In this document: piece by piece, positions 1 to 12,479 of the stretch
Layout: every line of letters starts with the position of its first letter
Position numbering within the stretch: the first letter of the stretch is position 1
Assembly: GCA_032622095.1 (NCBI GenBank)
Contig: CP136063.1
Location: forward strand, 214,597,982-214,661,981
Length of the DNA stretch: 64,000 nt
Source: Siphonodentalium dalli
Taxonomy: Eukaryota; Mollusca; Scaphopoda; Gadilida; Siphonodentaliidae
Reading direction: 5' to 3'
Notes under the pieces: model-generated
Database searches by the model: none
What the model was told of the DNA's origin: nothing
Seen by the model: the letters and a program-made list of their open reading frames with translations, nothing else
Made by a program: the position numbers and the translations under genes

Positions 1-19
1 TCATGTGAACACGCCATAT

Positions 20-690
20 TAATGTTCTCTGCTTGGACCAGTTTATAAGCCTGGATTATTTACAAAATATCTATCAGCTAGTAGATTGCTACGCAGTCCA
101 TGGAGTATGGTTTGCGTGTGGGCCGGTACATGTTTGCAAGCTTAACATTTAGAACCAAGAGCTACTGGCACAGGATATTAATGAGTACACGAGTCCTATG
201 AATTCTAGGGACGCTGGCAGCAAAATTAATTCAAAATAGATCACGATCGATCGGAAAAAATAAGAGTGTGAATTAAAACCAGGCCGTCTTTTCAATAAGC
301 AATATTGTTCAAACCTTTAGAATATCAGATTAAATTTCTGTTCATACTGATTCATAATTAATTCATGAACTTCAATGTTGTGACACGTACTTAGGTTATG
401 TATGGGGTATATGGAGAGTGGCTACTTCTGTTGGAATGCGTCGTGTACTGATCAAGCTTGTAAACTATCCGCGATGGTCCATGATACTGATGTTTTGTTC
501 TTATAAATGGTAAAAGGTGGTTTACGTCGATAGTGTTTGCTTCTTCCACTAACAATGTACACATTTTACCGACTGTAAAGTGTATTCGTTGTCGATATCC
601 AATCCATAGTGCCACACTTCATGTCGTGTTAAGCATCTCTATTCCGAGATATATTTTCATGACATATATATATATCTGCAAACTAATATT
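20..690. repeat. Diverged dispersed repeat, copy A
   Basis: This stretch aligns by eye, in the same orientation, with about 5855-6450. Shared landmarks include the 'agggacgctggcagcaaa' block (near 208 and 6030), 'gccgtcttttcaa', 'gtgacacgtactta' and the 'tttgcttcttccact' block (near 535 and 6353). Substitutions and small indels are frequent, so the duplication is old. No coding capacity is evident and the outer boundaries are approximate. Confidence 0.7.
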
Positions 691-699
691 TTTGATATG

Positions 700-2390
700 C
701 GAGACTATTAGTAGCCCGATATACATACGCATGCAACTAGCGGGTAGTCCACTTGATTAAGGTTATCTGTCCCAATAAATCTTATATATATTTTTTCAAG
801 TGAACTTGGTCTTTCGGAATTCCCCATTACCATCATGCTGGGCTTCATATCCGCTCGGCTTCATTGCGACCTTAATTTGAGTCAGGTATCATCATGGCAT
901 ACATGGCCGGATATTAGACGTGTATATATGTATGCTTTTGTGCACACTTTAAATGACAATTTATAAAGGACCAGACGCGCATTTTGCTCAAAATCAGGAA
1001 CAATTTTCACGAAAGAATTTCTATGGATCTATATCTGGCAAAAAACTTGAGTTTCATATTTCCTCGTCTTCATTGTATATAGAATATGAAGAGTTATTAA
1101 GCGAAAACAAAAACATAATTGATTTTCTTTTAATATTTTTGAGTGGTTGAAAATACTAAAAAGGCTAAGAACAATTTCAGTAGTATATAAAAAGTTAGCA
1201 ATTGGTCACAATGCGGTTTAGGAACAATTATTGATGCCGATACAGTTCTCTTATTCCACTCGTGTTGTGCATCGTAATTATAACGCCTGCAATGTATGCA
1301 CATTATTGAAACGTAATCCATGACGTACATGTACATGTTTTAGGTAACAAACGCTTTTGGTTTTAGGGCCTGTGTTTAGTTTGGCCTACATATAACTAGC
1401 GAACACTGCACATGGTAAAGGTTATGTTCCCCCTATAAATGAGATTGTTTTTTCTAAATTCCACATTATCTGGCTCCTGATTGTGCATTGCCTCTGAGGG
1501 AGGGAAAATAAAATCATACCCTACGTAAATATGGCGATCATTGTTTGTATATATATTCAGACAGATTATGGCGGGGTATCCGAGTACAAACTTTTACTTG
1601 CTCGCTGTGGTTGATTACCATACTCACGACAACATGTACGAGTTCACAGAGAGTGCAGCAAGTTTAGCATGTTTACTCCAACCGATAACAAATACGCTGG
1701 TAGTAGCCGAGACATTTAGGATTAATAATGGAATAAAACTCGGAATCGTTCATCGAATTTCAAGTTCAACCTTACATGTATGTAGATATATATTGTATAC
1801 ATACCACATGTACGTTGAATATACGTGGTTTCCAACAACCGCATTGTACCGGAGGTACATCATTTGCTGTTCTGAACATCGAGTGAATTTTCACATCTTA
1901 TGTGTCCGATTATGTCTGTAGTTTTCGGTACCAAAGTTTGGTTTAATTGCCTTATATGTCAACTCCTCAGTTGAAGCCGCCATTGATGAGGCCCACTCTT
2001 GCTTAAATTGATCCTGTAAGTGAGATTTGACTGCTGCCTTCGTGATTATATCGTCTTATATGTGCATGGTGTTGGCATAACGATAAATATTACATTCCAC
2101 ATTTGTTAAGCATGTTTTAAATAAAACTTATCCATGGTAGTTTGTACATTTCGTCTGATAGCACTATTTATAAATTTGAGAGGTTATTCTATTTCCGGAA
2201 GCATTTATTAGCTTGGTCCAGAAGTTCAATATTCTAAGTCGAATTTTCATGTTAAGAACTTGAGAGGAAATCTACCTAGTTCACCATACACCATATAACT
2301 TGATGTTGATGATTTCAAACTCAATATTTTCTAACAAACTTTAAGGTGAATACCTAGTATCGCAGTCGTATAAGGTCGGGGCTGACCATG
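700..2390. other. No recognisable gene
   Basis: Both strands were scanned and only short, unpatterned reading frames were seen, for example a 126-codon plus-strand frame at 1541-1921 with no domain signature. A weak echo of the copy A repeat occurs near 1220-1330. Nothing else can be supported. Confidence 0.5.
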
Positions 2391-2519
2391 GTGTCAAATA
2401 GTTATAATATAATCATAGGCTGCCTGTAGACTGCTAAATGAATTGTGAACAGACTCATAGACTTGGCCACAGTCGATGCAGCACGACAGCGACGCAGCCC
2501 TTGGTCCACTAGATGCACT

Positions 2520-3050
2520 CATACCTTTAAAGATATGGGCGGCGTTGGCGGTGGGTATTATGTTAAAATATTCACCTCCGTCAAAAACCGCCATAAACAG
2601 ACAGTAAAATATAGACAGATTTGTTCTTATACCAATCAGACATATGGCATAAACAGTATGTTATTGTCAAATGTTTATCCTTTGTTATTTAAACAATAGC
2701 AAAAAACGTTACAGAATCTGGCTTTTGTTCAGATCTGGATATGGTAAACATAAAGAGCGTTATTTGCTACTTTTTTCCTGATATGGAAATAATAAGAGCG
2801 TTTATATCATTTTTGTGTGATTAACTAATATAATTGCGCTGTGTTATGTAAACAGAAGCAAAACTTATGTAACACGAGAAAGTTCTTATTTACGTACACC
2901 ATAGTACGTCTTGACGACAAATAAATTATTTACGCACTGATTTTGTTTGGCATATGAACAAAAATATTTTAATATTCCTTCCATTGATGGCAATTTGAAC
3001 CAATATGAATATTTCTGCAACGAACTCCGCCCGTGCCTTTAATAGTTTGA
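2520..3050 (+). repeat. Dispersed repeat R1, plus copy
   Basis: A repeat of about 500 bp begins around 'ggcggtgggtatta', runs through 'caaaaaccgccataaacag' and 'gcataaacagtatgttatt', and ends near 'cgtgcctttaa'. An inverted copy lies at about 7697-8222 and a third, partial, direct copy at about 46285-46778. It has no open frame of note, so it is probably a non-autonomous element or a segment of a larger composite repeat. Confidence 0.75.
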
Positions 3051-3271
3051 ACTGACCGTGACCTCCAAAATATTGGAAAAATTGTCAGAATAGGAGCATG
3101 TTCCATTTTATTTGAACAAAAATATTTTAATATTCCTTCCATTGATGGCAATTAGAACCAATATGCATATTTCTGCAACGAACGTCGCCCGTGCCTTTAA
3201 TAGTTTGAACTGACCGTGACCTCCAAAATATTGGGAAAATTGTCAAAATAGGAGCATGTTCCATTTTATTT
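2956..3271. repeat. 158-bp tandem duplication
   Basis: Two nearly identical units follow each other head to tail, 2956-3113 and 3114-3271. Both start 'gaacaaaaatattttaat' and contain 'tgaccgtgacctccaaaa' and 'taggagcatgttccattt'. Only a handful of differences separate them. The first unit overlaps the downstream end of the R1 repeat. Short reading frames here are mirrored in both units and are by-products. Confidence 0.9.
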
Positions 3272-3299
3272 GGACGGACAGGAGCAAAGTATATGACAA

Positions 3300-5690
3300 T
3301 TTTAGCGTACATGTAGGTGTGACCACACCCACATAAAGCTATGTTTCATCCCGATCCGATTACGTATACGACTCACGGATCAAAAATCAGATGCTTGACG
3401 TACGAATGGTGCGACCGTAGCCTTAATTATCGGGATATATTGAAACCACCCCATTCATCACGTTCTCCGTTTGCATACAGTGACGTGGCTAAAGGGTTTC
3501 CGTTGGGATGTCCGCCTTGGAATTTCCAACTGCACCCACTTGAACCATAACAAGCTCACACGTTTGCGTAATTCAATTTGGGCTTTGATTTCACCCAACT
3601 GTTCCCTCATAGGCCTGATGATAGCCTATTCTGAATCGATCAGTATATAGTCTTTTGGTCATGCATGAGAAAATTGAGTGATAAAAACCTGAAAAGTACA
3701 TGGTGCGGTCCAGTGTAGGAACATTTTGAAATATGAACATAAAATTCCAAAATCCTAGCTACAGTAAACTGTTGTCTATATATAGGCCTCAAGCTTTCCA
3801 AGAGTAAATTGCCAAACCCGATACCACAAAGTCTTATAAGTTTGGACAATTTCCTATTGATGGCAATTTCAATCAAACATTTTGGCCCAAAGTAGGAAAA
3901 TATACAAATGTTGGTCTGAAAACAATTAATGCTGTGCCAGCTATGAAATTTCCAAATGTAGACAAATCTGACAAAAGTTGGGGGGTGAGACACGAAACAC
4001 AAAAACATGTCGCACGTCCCTGTCTGCAGGACGATATTAATGCTGACTCATTTAGCATTCCGTGCAACATCGATCGGTATATTAATTATAAAGTACAAAA
4101 CTGTTCAACATTCCTAATCGTAATCGCTACGGTTTGTGAAAACTGATATTTGACGGATACGTATAGCTAAACGTATCTGTTACTCTATCCGCGTCACATT
4201 CGAAACCTCTCTATTTTTGTCAGCAGCGAAAACAAATACGGTTGGATTATAGTTGGTCCCATATCGAATCTGTACTCGCCAGTTTACGGAGGGACTTGTC
4301 CTCCGAAGTTTGTTGCTGCGCGGTGGATTCGGCTTGTGTGAGATATATTTCTATCCAATTTTATTTTGATGTCCTTGTTCATTGAGTTTGTCATTTAAAG
4401 AAACCCCATCCGCCGAACAGTAAACCAAAACCTAGAAAAAATTGCTTCTTTCAAAAATCGAGAACTGCCCATCAGAATATTCCATAAATGGATTTATTAG
4501 TTCTTTCTTGTTACCTTCTGGTACATATTGTCCCGAAGCGTCAAGTGGAAATAAGGGTTGGTCGTGATATCGGGAACAATTCAAGAAGACATCAAGATTC
4601 GTTGGTGTAGATAACTTTATGTATCAGTAAAATGGCTCTCGGCGAAACAAAGTGTAGACAGGTTAGACAGAGATGTGCCAGGTCTCAGAGTCAGAGGAGA
4701 AGTCATTCTTAGCTCTCAAGACAGTAATACTTATTCTTCGTAGCTGGTATATCATGTCTCCATATATGGTTCGAGGTAGTATGATGTCTAAGCTATATAT
4801 ACTTTAATATAGAGTATATCACACGATTGATACTGGAACAGTCCATTATCTACTCGCATACTTATGTTGTACTATGCATGTAACCAGTCGATCAGTGTCG
4901 ACAAATATAGGTATGCTATGTTGCTTAGATGTGTATTCTTGTACGTATGGTTTCGTATGCATACCTCTGTCTACAGAATGCTTCGCCATTACATAATTAA
5001 CCTAGCAATACAATACAGGTAATATCACACAACAAACCCATCCATTTATATGTACTATCGGACACATATAACGTTTGGTGTTAATTCTGATGCCCGGCGT
5101 TTCTTGAATTTCCTATTGTTGTTTTATAGACATGACAACTAGCTTGAATGCATTCTAATTATTGTTCTTTGGCTTATTGTTCAGACACAGGGATGTGGCT
5201 AGAGGGGTTTCCTTCGAAATGGGGGTTGGTCCAGGCCAAGCTCCGAGCAATATGAAATTTCATTTCGCATGCCCATTCCCTTTCGAGTTATATTATTCCA
5301 ACTGTATACTATCCCGACATTTCCAGTTATTGGAAAATTCTAACATGACAACCATCCACCGTGGTTGGCAAATTCCCAATAGCGGCGCTGTACCCACCAT
5401 ACAACGACCTGACATGCCATTGAGTGCTACCCTAAACTGTTAACAATTTAACAGTGCACAAATGTGGTCTGTGTCTTTGTTCGCCATCTACTGCCATCTA
5501 GAATCCTTAACTAGTGCATATACCGTTCAGTATAGTTTATTAGTATTGTGTCCCATGGCTATAGAAGTCTGCGTTGGGGTGACCAACTTGGATTGCACAG
5601 TTGTGTGAGAAAAATTTCAATCTGAAAATGAAAAAGTTTAATTTTCGGTAAATTTAGGCCTCAGTTGTTTGATTACCAGTTGTTCTCTGG
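3300..5690. other. No recognisable gene
   Basis: There is no splice-flanked or domain-bearing frame on either strand. Partial similarity between 3487-3515 and 5191-5215 ('gtggctaaagggtttcc' against 'gtggctagaggggtttcc') suggests another pair of old repeat fragments. Otherwise this is unpatterned AT-rich sequence. Confidence 0.45.
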
Positions 5691-5840
5691 CCACCGCGGA
5701 GGGACCAGGACACCTTTAATCCAAACCTGACTGAAACCAGCAGCACACACACATTCAGGCCTTGATTTTTTTTTTTTTTTTTATAACCATTGAAGTTGAT
5801 TAGCAGTATTTGATTGGCGACAAGTGAGGGACCAGGACCC
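5670..5840. repeat. Degenerate tandem pair with GAGGGACCAGGAC
   Basis: The 13-mer GAGGGACCAGGAC occurs at 5699-5711 and 5826-5838. Each copy is preceded by related 'ttgatt...' sequence, so this reads as a diverged tandem unit of about 127 bp rather than a target-site duplication. A T-run of about 18 (from 5766) lies inside the second unit, not next to either 13-mer, which argues against a retroposon. Confidence 0.5.
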
Positions 5841-5854
5841 ACGGGTCGGCCTGG

Positions 5855-6450
5855 TGGGAGAAGTTTATTTGTAAAATATTTATCAGCTATATGTAGTAGA
5901 TTGATACCGTTTACAGTCCAGCGTGGTTTCGTGTGGGAATGGGTGCAACGCTAGCTTAACCTTGGGAACTGAGAGCCACTGAGTTCTTTGATGAGATTAT
6001 TGAGTACAATAGTCCTCGTGCTGTGAATTCCAGGGACGCTGGCAGCAAACATCGATCAGTAAAATAACCGAGTGCAGTTAGACCTACAGCCGTCTTTTCA
6101 ACAAACAAAATTGATCAAATCTTTAGAAACTCGGATTGGTTTTTTTTCATAGTTGAAGATACTTCAGGAAACTTTAGTATCAGTTGATTCAATGTCGTGA
6201 CACGTACTTACGTACTTTGTATAGGTAGGACGAATGGCTACTTCATTTTGAAATAACTCATGCACTGATCAATGTTGTAAACTATCAATGATGGTCCACG
6301 ATGCTGATATTTTGTTCCTGTGTTTTATCAAAAACTTCGTATTTCGGCAACGTTTGCTTCTTCCACTCGGTTTGTCCATCATATACAGTTGTAGAGTGTT
6401 CGCATTTTCTTCTATATCTATATTTGCTAATGTATGCCTGTCTGTCTGCT
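5855..6450. repeat. Diverged dispersed repeat, copy B
   Basis: This is the direct partner of 20-690, with the same order of conserved blocks and considerable divergence. The pair is about 5.84 kb apart. R1 also occurs on both sides of copy B, in opposite orientations. Confidence 0.7.
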
Positions 6451-6554
6451 ATAGAAATTAACGGGGGGAACATCAAGATACAAAGGGGTCTAAAATTTGT
6501 ATCTTTTTACGAGAAATATAATTGTTCAGGTTAAGATTTTCTAAACTGACACTG

Positions 6555-6990
6555 TCTGGGACAGGGTCAGAAACAGTGGGAGGGCTAACACAGTCGATTA
6601 TATAAACATCATCCCCATGATATCAGGAGTCTAATGGTGTGGTCTAAATGTGCCAAAAAAGAGGCACCGTTCGGGTCAGGAATGGGGAAAGGGAGGGACA
6701 CCAAAATTGATCAAAAGTATTTTAGCGCCGATTTCAACCAAATTAATATATATTCTTCTTCATGATACGGGGTATCTAATCGGGTGGTTTAAAGATTCCC
6801 AATTTGAGCCATTTGGTCAGGAATGGAGAGTGTTGGGTACCAAAGTTGATACGAATGTTTTAGTCGCCGATACTAAACATTAAAATAGTCACCAAGGTGG
6901 CCCTATTCGAAGAAAACAGTTATCGCCGATTTTCACATAACTAATAAATCATCATCGCTATGCTACCAGGAATTTAATATTGAAGGCTTA
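6555..6990 (-). repeat. Composite repeat R2 core units, antisense
   Basis: The plus strand carries reverse complements of the core unit seen at 44.1-44.9 kb. Examples are 'catgatatcaggagtctaatggtgtgg', 'ccgttcgggtcagga' and 'gccgatttcaaccaaatt', repeated about every 130-150 bp. These are old tandem units of a dispersed non-autonomous element. The 77-codon frame through it is incidental. Confidence 0.65.
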
Positions 6991-6999
6991 AATGTGGTG

Positions 7000-7690
7000 T
7001 CATATATGTGCCATGGGTTGGAGGCCGGCACCATTATTTATAAAACATTTTACGGCCAACTTTTACCTTAGGCGAAGGTGAAGGTGAATGATGACGTCAT
7101 TGGCGCGCGCCGCGTGTATACTGTTCTCCAAATACTTGATAGCTGTGGCCCGCTGGGCATTTTATTTATAGATAATTGTTTTTGTTTTCGATTTAAAAGT
7201 CGAACTGCGCGACCAGGAGGGCGAGTCCGGTAAAAGGTGTAGTTGGGAATTTCAATTTCGTTTATTGTCCTTTACATTATTATGTCAATAATGTTGATTT
7301 TTGGTTTGTGACAAGTTATGCCAATTACAAATAAAAGAAATTTAAAAGATAATTTGTAAGTCTTATATTTCAGCTTTTAAAGATATTTTTCGTTCTGCAG
7401 CCCACTGGTGGTTGTGGTCGGAGACGGCCGACGGCCGCCAGTTCGTTAATTAGGTGCTGGTTGTTATTGTTATTTTAACGGAATTCTGAGTTGGTCATTC
7501 GCGAAACCAATATATTTTATATTCTATAATTACAACCATGGGTATATAATATATTATCTTGAGCGCGTTACCATTTCTGACTACGGTTTTCTTGTATAAT
7601 TTGTTCTATATTTTCTATAGCGATCAGACAAATTATGGTGGCGTGTAATTTTTTTGGTGAAATTAACACGTAACTTCCGGTTAGCAACTG
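7000..7690. other. Unassigned segment with CRE-like octamer
   Basis: No gene is recognised here. A short GC-rich patch (7084-7120) contains the palindromic octamer TGACGTCA at 7092-7099 followed by 'ggcgcgcgccgcg'. This could be a small CpG-rich regulatory patch, but there is no adjacent exon to tie it to. Confidence 0.25.
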
Positions 7691-7696
7691 TCGATT

Positions 7697-8222
7697 GTTA
7701 AAGGCACGGCAGGCGTTCGTTGCAGAATTATTCATATGTGTTCAAATCGGCATCAACAGAAGGAATATTAAAATATATATAGTTTTGTTCATATGCCAAA
7801 CATAATCAAAGCGTAAATATTATATTGCCGTCAAGACGTACGATGGTGTAAGTAAACAAGAGCCTGCTCGTGTTACAGAAGTTTTGCTTCTGTGCACATA
7901 ACATAGCGCAATTCTATTGGTTAATCACACACAAATGATATAAACGCTCTTTTTATTTCCATATCAGGAAAACAGTAACAAATAACCGATCTTTATGTAT
8001 ACCATATCCGGATCTAAACAAACGCCAGGTTCTGTAAAGTTTTTGCTTTTGTTTACATAACAAAGGAAAAATATTTGACAATAACATACTGTTTATGCCA
8101 TATTTATGATTGGTATAAGAACAATAGCTCTCTATATTTTACTATTATTTCTGTTTATGGCGGTTTTTGACGGAGGTGAATATTTTAACGGCATACCCAC
8201 CGCCAACGCCACCCGTAACTTT
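7697..8222 (-). repeat. Dispersed repeat R1, inverted copy
   Basis: This is the reverse complement of 2520-3050. It shares 'atatcaggaaaacagtaac', 'tgccatatttatgattgg' and 'ggcggtttttgacgg'. The two R1 copies face each other across about 4.6 kb. A short plus-strand frame at 8106-8306 reads through the repeat and is not considered a gene. Confidence 0.75.
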
Positions 8223-8229
8223 AAATTGC

Positions 8230-9140
8230 GGAATCGGCAGTGTACTAACGAGATTAAAATAAAAGTGTCAACTTCACAACTTCCGAAAAATTCCCATGTG
8301 ATTTAGGCATATTAGTTATATTTAGACCAATTTCGTTAGTTATCTTGGTGAAAACCAGAGAAGGCGGCATGGCATGGTTCATGACGTCATTTAAGTCATG
8401 TTGGCTTTGTGACTGTTGTGTCATGTCGTATCCACCGGGGCCATTGCATGCTTATTATTAGCGATATGTCGCCTATAAAAAAGCAAAATCGAGGAACAGC
8501 GTGTGTGGTTGTTCCACTACGTGTCACGTACGATTCATATAGTATCACCTAGTTGATCTACGCATACTACAATACATGCATATTCAATCGTGGCAATGTA
8601 TTTAGTATATAACTGGGATATTTAGGTGGTGGTTAAACACATAACCAAGATTCCGAATTATGCATAGGTAATGCATCTCCTTGTAAGATGTATGCAAGTT
8701 GGAATGTACTTACTAATACCAGTAAATTGTTACCTTATGATACCTTAGAATACTTATATAATGTGGTTCGTCTATCGCTCAGTGTGTAATGAAGGTGGTA
8801 CATCTACCTAAAGGTAAAGACTAAGTTTAATGATGACCTAGGTCCCAATTTATTGCAGATTTTCGTATATAGTCAGGTGTCGCTCATATTACACCCAGTG
8901 TCAGAAACAGCGTGTCGCACATGACAACTGTTCTTGTGATATAACCAACCATCCAATGTTTTCGACTCCCGATATGAATAGAATAATCCTTTCTGATTAT
9001 TTTGATATAAACCTTAGGCCCGAGTGTTCTACATGTAAAATCGCAATTTATCGGACAATTTCCTCCAGCAACTTGCAGGATATTACTTGCGAAAAAAACT
9101 GTCATTGCTCACAGTACGAGAGGATGTCAACAAACATATT
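8230..9140. other. No recognisable gene
   Basis: No exon-like frame was found. A second TGACGTCA octamer lies at 8392-8399. The first clear coding similarity downstream begins at about 9150, where LINE sequence starts. Confidence 0.4.
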
Positions 9141-9149
9141 GCAGTTTTA

Positions 9150-11040
9150 TTCAGACCTGAAATTAACAATAGCAAGTGTCAGGCGTCGTGGATATTATGC
9201 CCAGATCTTGGACTAAAATTTGATAGTACTTTCAACCTCCTTGGAATACACTTTGATACCAACCTTGACAAATGGATATCAATTATGATAGAAAACCTGC
9301 TGAAGTCAAGCATTTGATAGAAACATGGAAACACCGGTTACTTACACCCATTGGTCGAATAACGGTGATGAAATCACTAATACTCCCAAAATTATCGCAC
9401 ATTTTTGTAGCTCTTCCAAATCCCAGTAATGTTTTTATGAAAAATCTTCACACATCGCTCTTTAATTTTCTCTGGAACTCGAAGCGTGATCGAGTTAAAC
9501 GCAAAGTTATTTGTCAGGATTATAAGAATGGCGGATTAAAAATGGTTGATGTAAAATCAATTATGCTGTCCATGAAAATAACTTGTGTGAGGCGCCTCGT
9601 GACTAAAAGTGTCAAATAGATCCCCTTAACATATATACCTTTACGCGATGACCATATGTTCCTTACTTATGACTATTCTTACATAGAAAAACAGGCAACA
9701 AAATTAACCAATCCTTTTTGGCATGATGTCCTGATGGCATTCACAAAATTTCTAGAGAAAGATAGAAGCAATCGCAAAATATCAGCATGTACGTTATGGA
9801 ATAACCCAAACATAAAGCAGTACGGAAAAGTAATAAATTTCACCTCCTGGCGAGAAAAATGGATTATCTTTTGAAATGATATGCTGGACAATAATGGCCG
9901 CTTTCTTACACGAGACGATTTACTAAAGATTTATAACATACGCACAAACTTTATCACTCTTAATAACATTCAACATCAAATAAAATTACTCACAATAAAA
10001 CTTGACCAGCCTATAACTCGAACTTGCAGCCCGTTTTTACCAAATAATTTCATTAAACTGCTTAAAATCGATATTCCAACTTCTACAGTAGCACACAGAA
10101 TATGGCAAGCGTTATTTCCTGACAACATAATCCAATGATATAAACTAGATAAACTACCCTTTCTCACGACGCCGGACACAAATCTGCAATGGCTACAATT
10201 CCGAATAAGCTCACGAATATTATCAACTAACAAGTTTCTTAAAATGTCCAATTTACGACAAGATGATAAATGCGATAGATGTAAAAGCGAGACAGAAGAC
10301 ATCTCCCACATATTTTGGAACTGTGTTCACGTTCAGAAATTCATAAAGGAACTCAGCGATTGGGGTAAAATTAACAGCATTGATCTCTGTACCCAACAGA
10401 TGACAATGATTCTCGGCTCATCACCAACGAATCCGAACTTTATAACGAACATGCTATGGCTTCTAATTAAACAATACATTTATAGGACCAAATTCAAGCA
10501 AATTAATTTATCGCTAAATGTTTTCCTCAAAGAATTGAATCATAGATACCAATGTGAGAAGTATACCACACGATCCCAGTCAAAACAAGAATTTTCGAAA
10601 AACTGGTTCCTTTTAGAAAAGGCTATACATATACGCACGAGTCAACACCAATAAAATTGAGTGTCCTGGAAATTATCTCTTCACCAGTTCGAAAACTCAC
10701 TTAATTACTATACCCAAGAAATAATATTACCGCCCCCAATACCACAATGACGTATGTAGTTAGATGTCGTACCGATGCGCCGTACACAGGAACAAAGCTC
10801 AAAAGATTTAAAATCTGAATTACTATATAAAAATTAACATATATTCGATTTATCCCTATTCACATGTACATGTAAGTCACTGCCACTGGGAGTGTATATG
10901 ATGTACGAAAGACGTGTAAATGAAGTGAGCGAGATGTGACATAATTGGAAGGATGTAACGTTATCAATAATAGCATGTACCCTGTCGGTATTTACATTCA
11001 TTCATTGGTGTTTATTCCAATAAAAAAAATTTAAAATAAG
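9150..11040 (+). mobile_element. 5'-truncated, decayed LINE (non-LTR retrotransposon)
   Basis: This is the C-terminal half of a LINE second ORF plus its 3' UTR. The reading begins inside the reverse transcriptase thumb (LLGIHFDTNLDK) and continues through W-K-H-R...TPIGRITVMKSL, ALPNPSNVF and GGLKMVD. A CX2CX8HX4C zinc-binding motif (CDRCKSETEDISHIFWNC) lies near 10270-10325. Frame order and motifs match the minus-strand LINE at 30.5-33.05 kb, so both belong to the same broad L1/Tx1-like type (inference from motifs). The 3' part contains ATTCCAATAAAA (11014-11025) followed by A-rich sequence. A similar tail occurs in antisense near 42.5 kb. The RT active site is missing, so the copy is dead. 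The 5' boundary is approximate and no TSD was found. Confidence 0.85.
9180..10654 (+). pseudogene. LINE ORF2 C-terminal remnant
   Basis: One frameshift near 9270 joins the thumb segment to a long frame that runs unshifted from 9272 to 10654. That frame is broken only by three in-frame stops: TAG at 9617-9619, TGA at 9872-9874 and TGA at 10136-10138. Recognisable protein text continues across each stop. The encoded part would be the RT thumb, a linker and the zinc-knuckle tail. Substitutional decay with little indel damage suggests moderate age. It cannot encode an active enzyme. Confidence 0.8.
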
Positions 11041-11049
11041 AATTAAAAC

Positions 11050-11690
11050 AATTGAAAACACGAACAAACATATTAAACCGAGCCTAGCTATGCTCATTAA
11101 AATCAGAGCCATGACCGGGGAACTTGCTTCAACCTCCATGACTTGTGGGATCCAGGTCTTTGATAATTCAGCGAAAACGTCGCTGTTGAGGCAAGAAGTA
11201 TCTCAGAGTACCCCACTGAAGTTCTATCCAATATGGCGAAATTTATTGGCTAGATCGTCAATGGCCTACTGCACTAATAACATATATTGGATATATTTTT
11301 GTGTACTCTACTATAGGTAAAACGCCACATTACTATGGGTATAGTAACTTTCTACTACAGAACAAAAATCTTCTACTATAGGTATATGCATGCATAACTT
11401 CCGACGCACTTCTCAATGGAAAGTAATCTACCTACCTTATAGTAATACGACATGAAAATTAAATTAAGTTTTGGATAAAAATTATGGGGTTGTTTATAGG
11501 AAGGTATAAAGGATGACCAATTCATGATCGAGTGGTCATCGCTATTATAAAATGGGTTGCGGGGTTCGTTTCTGAAATGCGTTTGAAAAATTGTGATTAT
11601 TCTACTACTAGCATTTTAACATGGGGATTGTGGACTTGAAACTCTATATCAAATAATAAATTTAAGTTGATATTCGTAGATTACGCTCGG
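11050..11690. other. No recognisable gene
   Basis: Past the A-rich LINE tail there is no coding or repeat structure that I could align elsewhere in the window. A repeated 'tctactataggta' phrase near 11310 and 11370 is the only local pattern. Confidence 0.4.
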
Positions 11691-12235
11691 GTCCACCGGG
11701 CTCTCTGGGGTTTCTTTTAGACAATATCGGCATTAAAGGGGTTAATAAAACCGGCGCTGGATAACACAGCAAGTAATTTTTCACAACATATACATCCTAC
11801 TACCACAAGGTATCATATTATACTGTCTGCATGGCCATTAGTCATCAATATATAGTGTGACCGGACCTCTGTGGCATCCCGTGTTCTTTTACGACAATAT
11901 CGGCATTTAAAGTCTTTAATGTGTTACTGATGGCAAGTCAATATCCACAGCCAATGTTCTTTTAGCCAATAGCGGCATTAAAGAGGTTAATAAAACCGGT
12001 GATGGGTGACAAGGCAAGTACATTTTCACAGCATATGCATCCTACTACCATAGTAATGCATCATATTATACTGCCCACGAGTCCATGGGGCAGCCCGCGG
12101 GCTTGCCCGAGCTCTCTCGTGATCTTCTAACCTATATCGTCATTTAAGGGTTTAATTAACACGGCCATGAACGAGATGGCGAGTCAACCTTCAAAGTTTA
12201 CGTTTTATAGGTGTCTGGCTACCATTAGACATCAA
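11690..12235. repeat. Degenerate tandem repeat, unit ~200-240 bp
   Basis: Three diverged units share 'ttttagacaatatcggcatt', 'ggttaataaaaccgg', 'acatcctactacca' and 'atcatattatactg'. They start near 11710, 11890/11945 and 12110. The last unit runs straight into the inverted repeat at 12236. No coding frame is credible. Confidence 0.65.
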
Positions 12236-12477
12236 TATACATTGTTAAAAAATACCGTCGGTTCAACAGTATCAGACCGTCATAATCCGACGGTCCCATA
12301 CCGTTTCATCAGTTTTGACGGTAAAATACCGTCGTTTTATGCCCCGCAGAAAATTGTCAATGTTAAAAATGTGCGCGTTTCCAATTTCATGTCGTCAAAA
12401 TTCAACAATATATTTATCGGCGACAAAATTATACACGGCAGTGACTCCATACAGTATGAATGAATCTGATTATGCTG
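12236..12477 (+). repeat. Dispersed repeat, left member of an inverted pair
   Basis: This aligns with the reverse complement of 15223-15463 over about 240 bp. Shared blocks include 'aatgtgcgcgtttcc', 'gtcgccgataaatatattg' (in complement) and 'gtcggattat'. The 98-codon frame through it is not conserved as protein in the partner. It could be a MITE, with ends near 'acattgttaaaaaatac' and 'gaatctgatt'. Confidence 0.8.
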
Positions 12478-12479
12478 AT

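Noticed and set aside
1541-1921. 126-codon plus-strand frame starting MFVYIFRQIMAGYPS
   Set aside because: No domain, signal peptide, splice signals or partner, and its length is not exceptional for AT-rich DNA of this size.
5699-5838. 13-bp GAGGGACCAGGAC pair as a target-site duplication around a poly(T) insert
   Set aside because: The T-run is in the middle of the interval and sequence similarity extends outside the 13-mers, so a diverged tandem duplication fits better.
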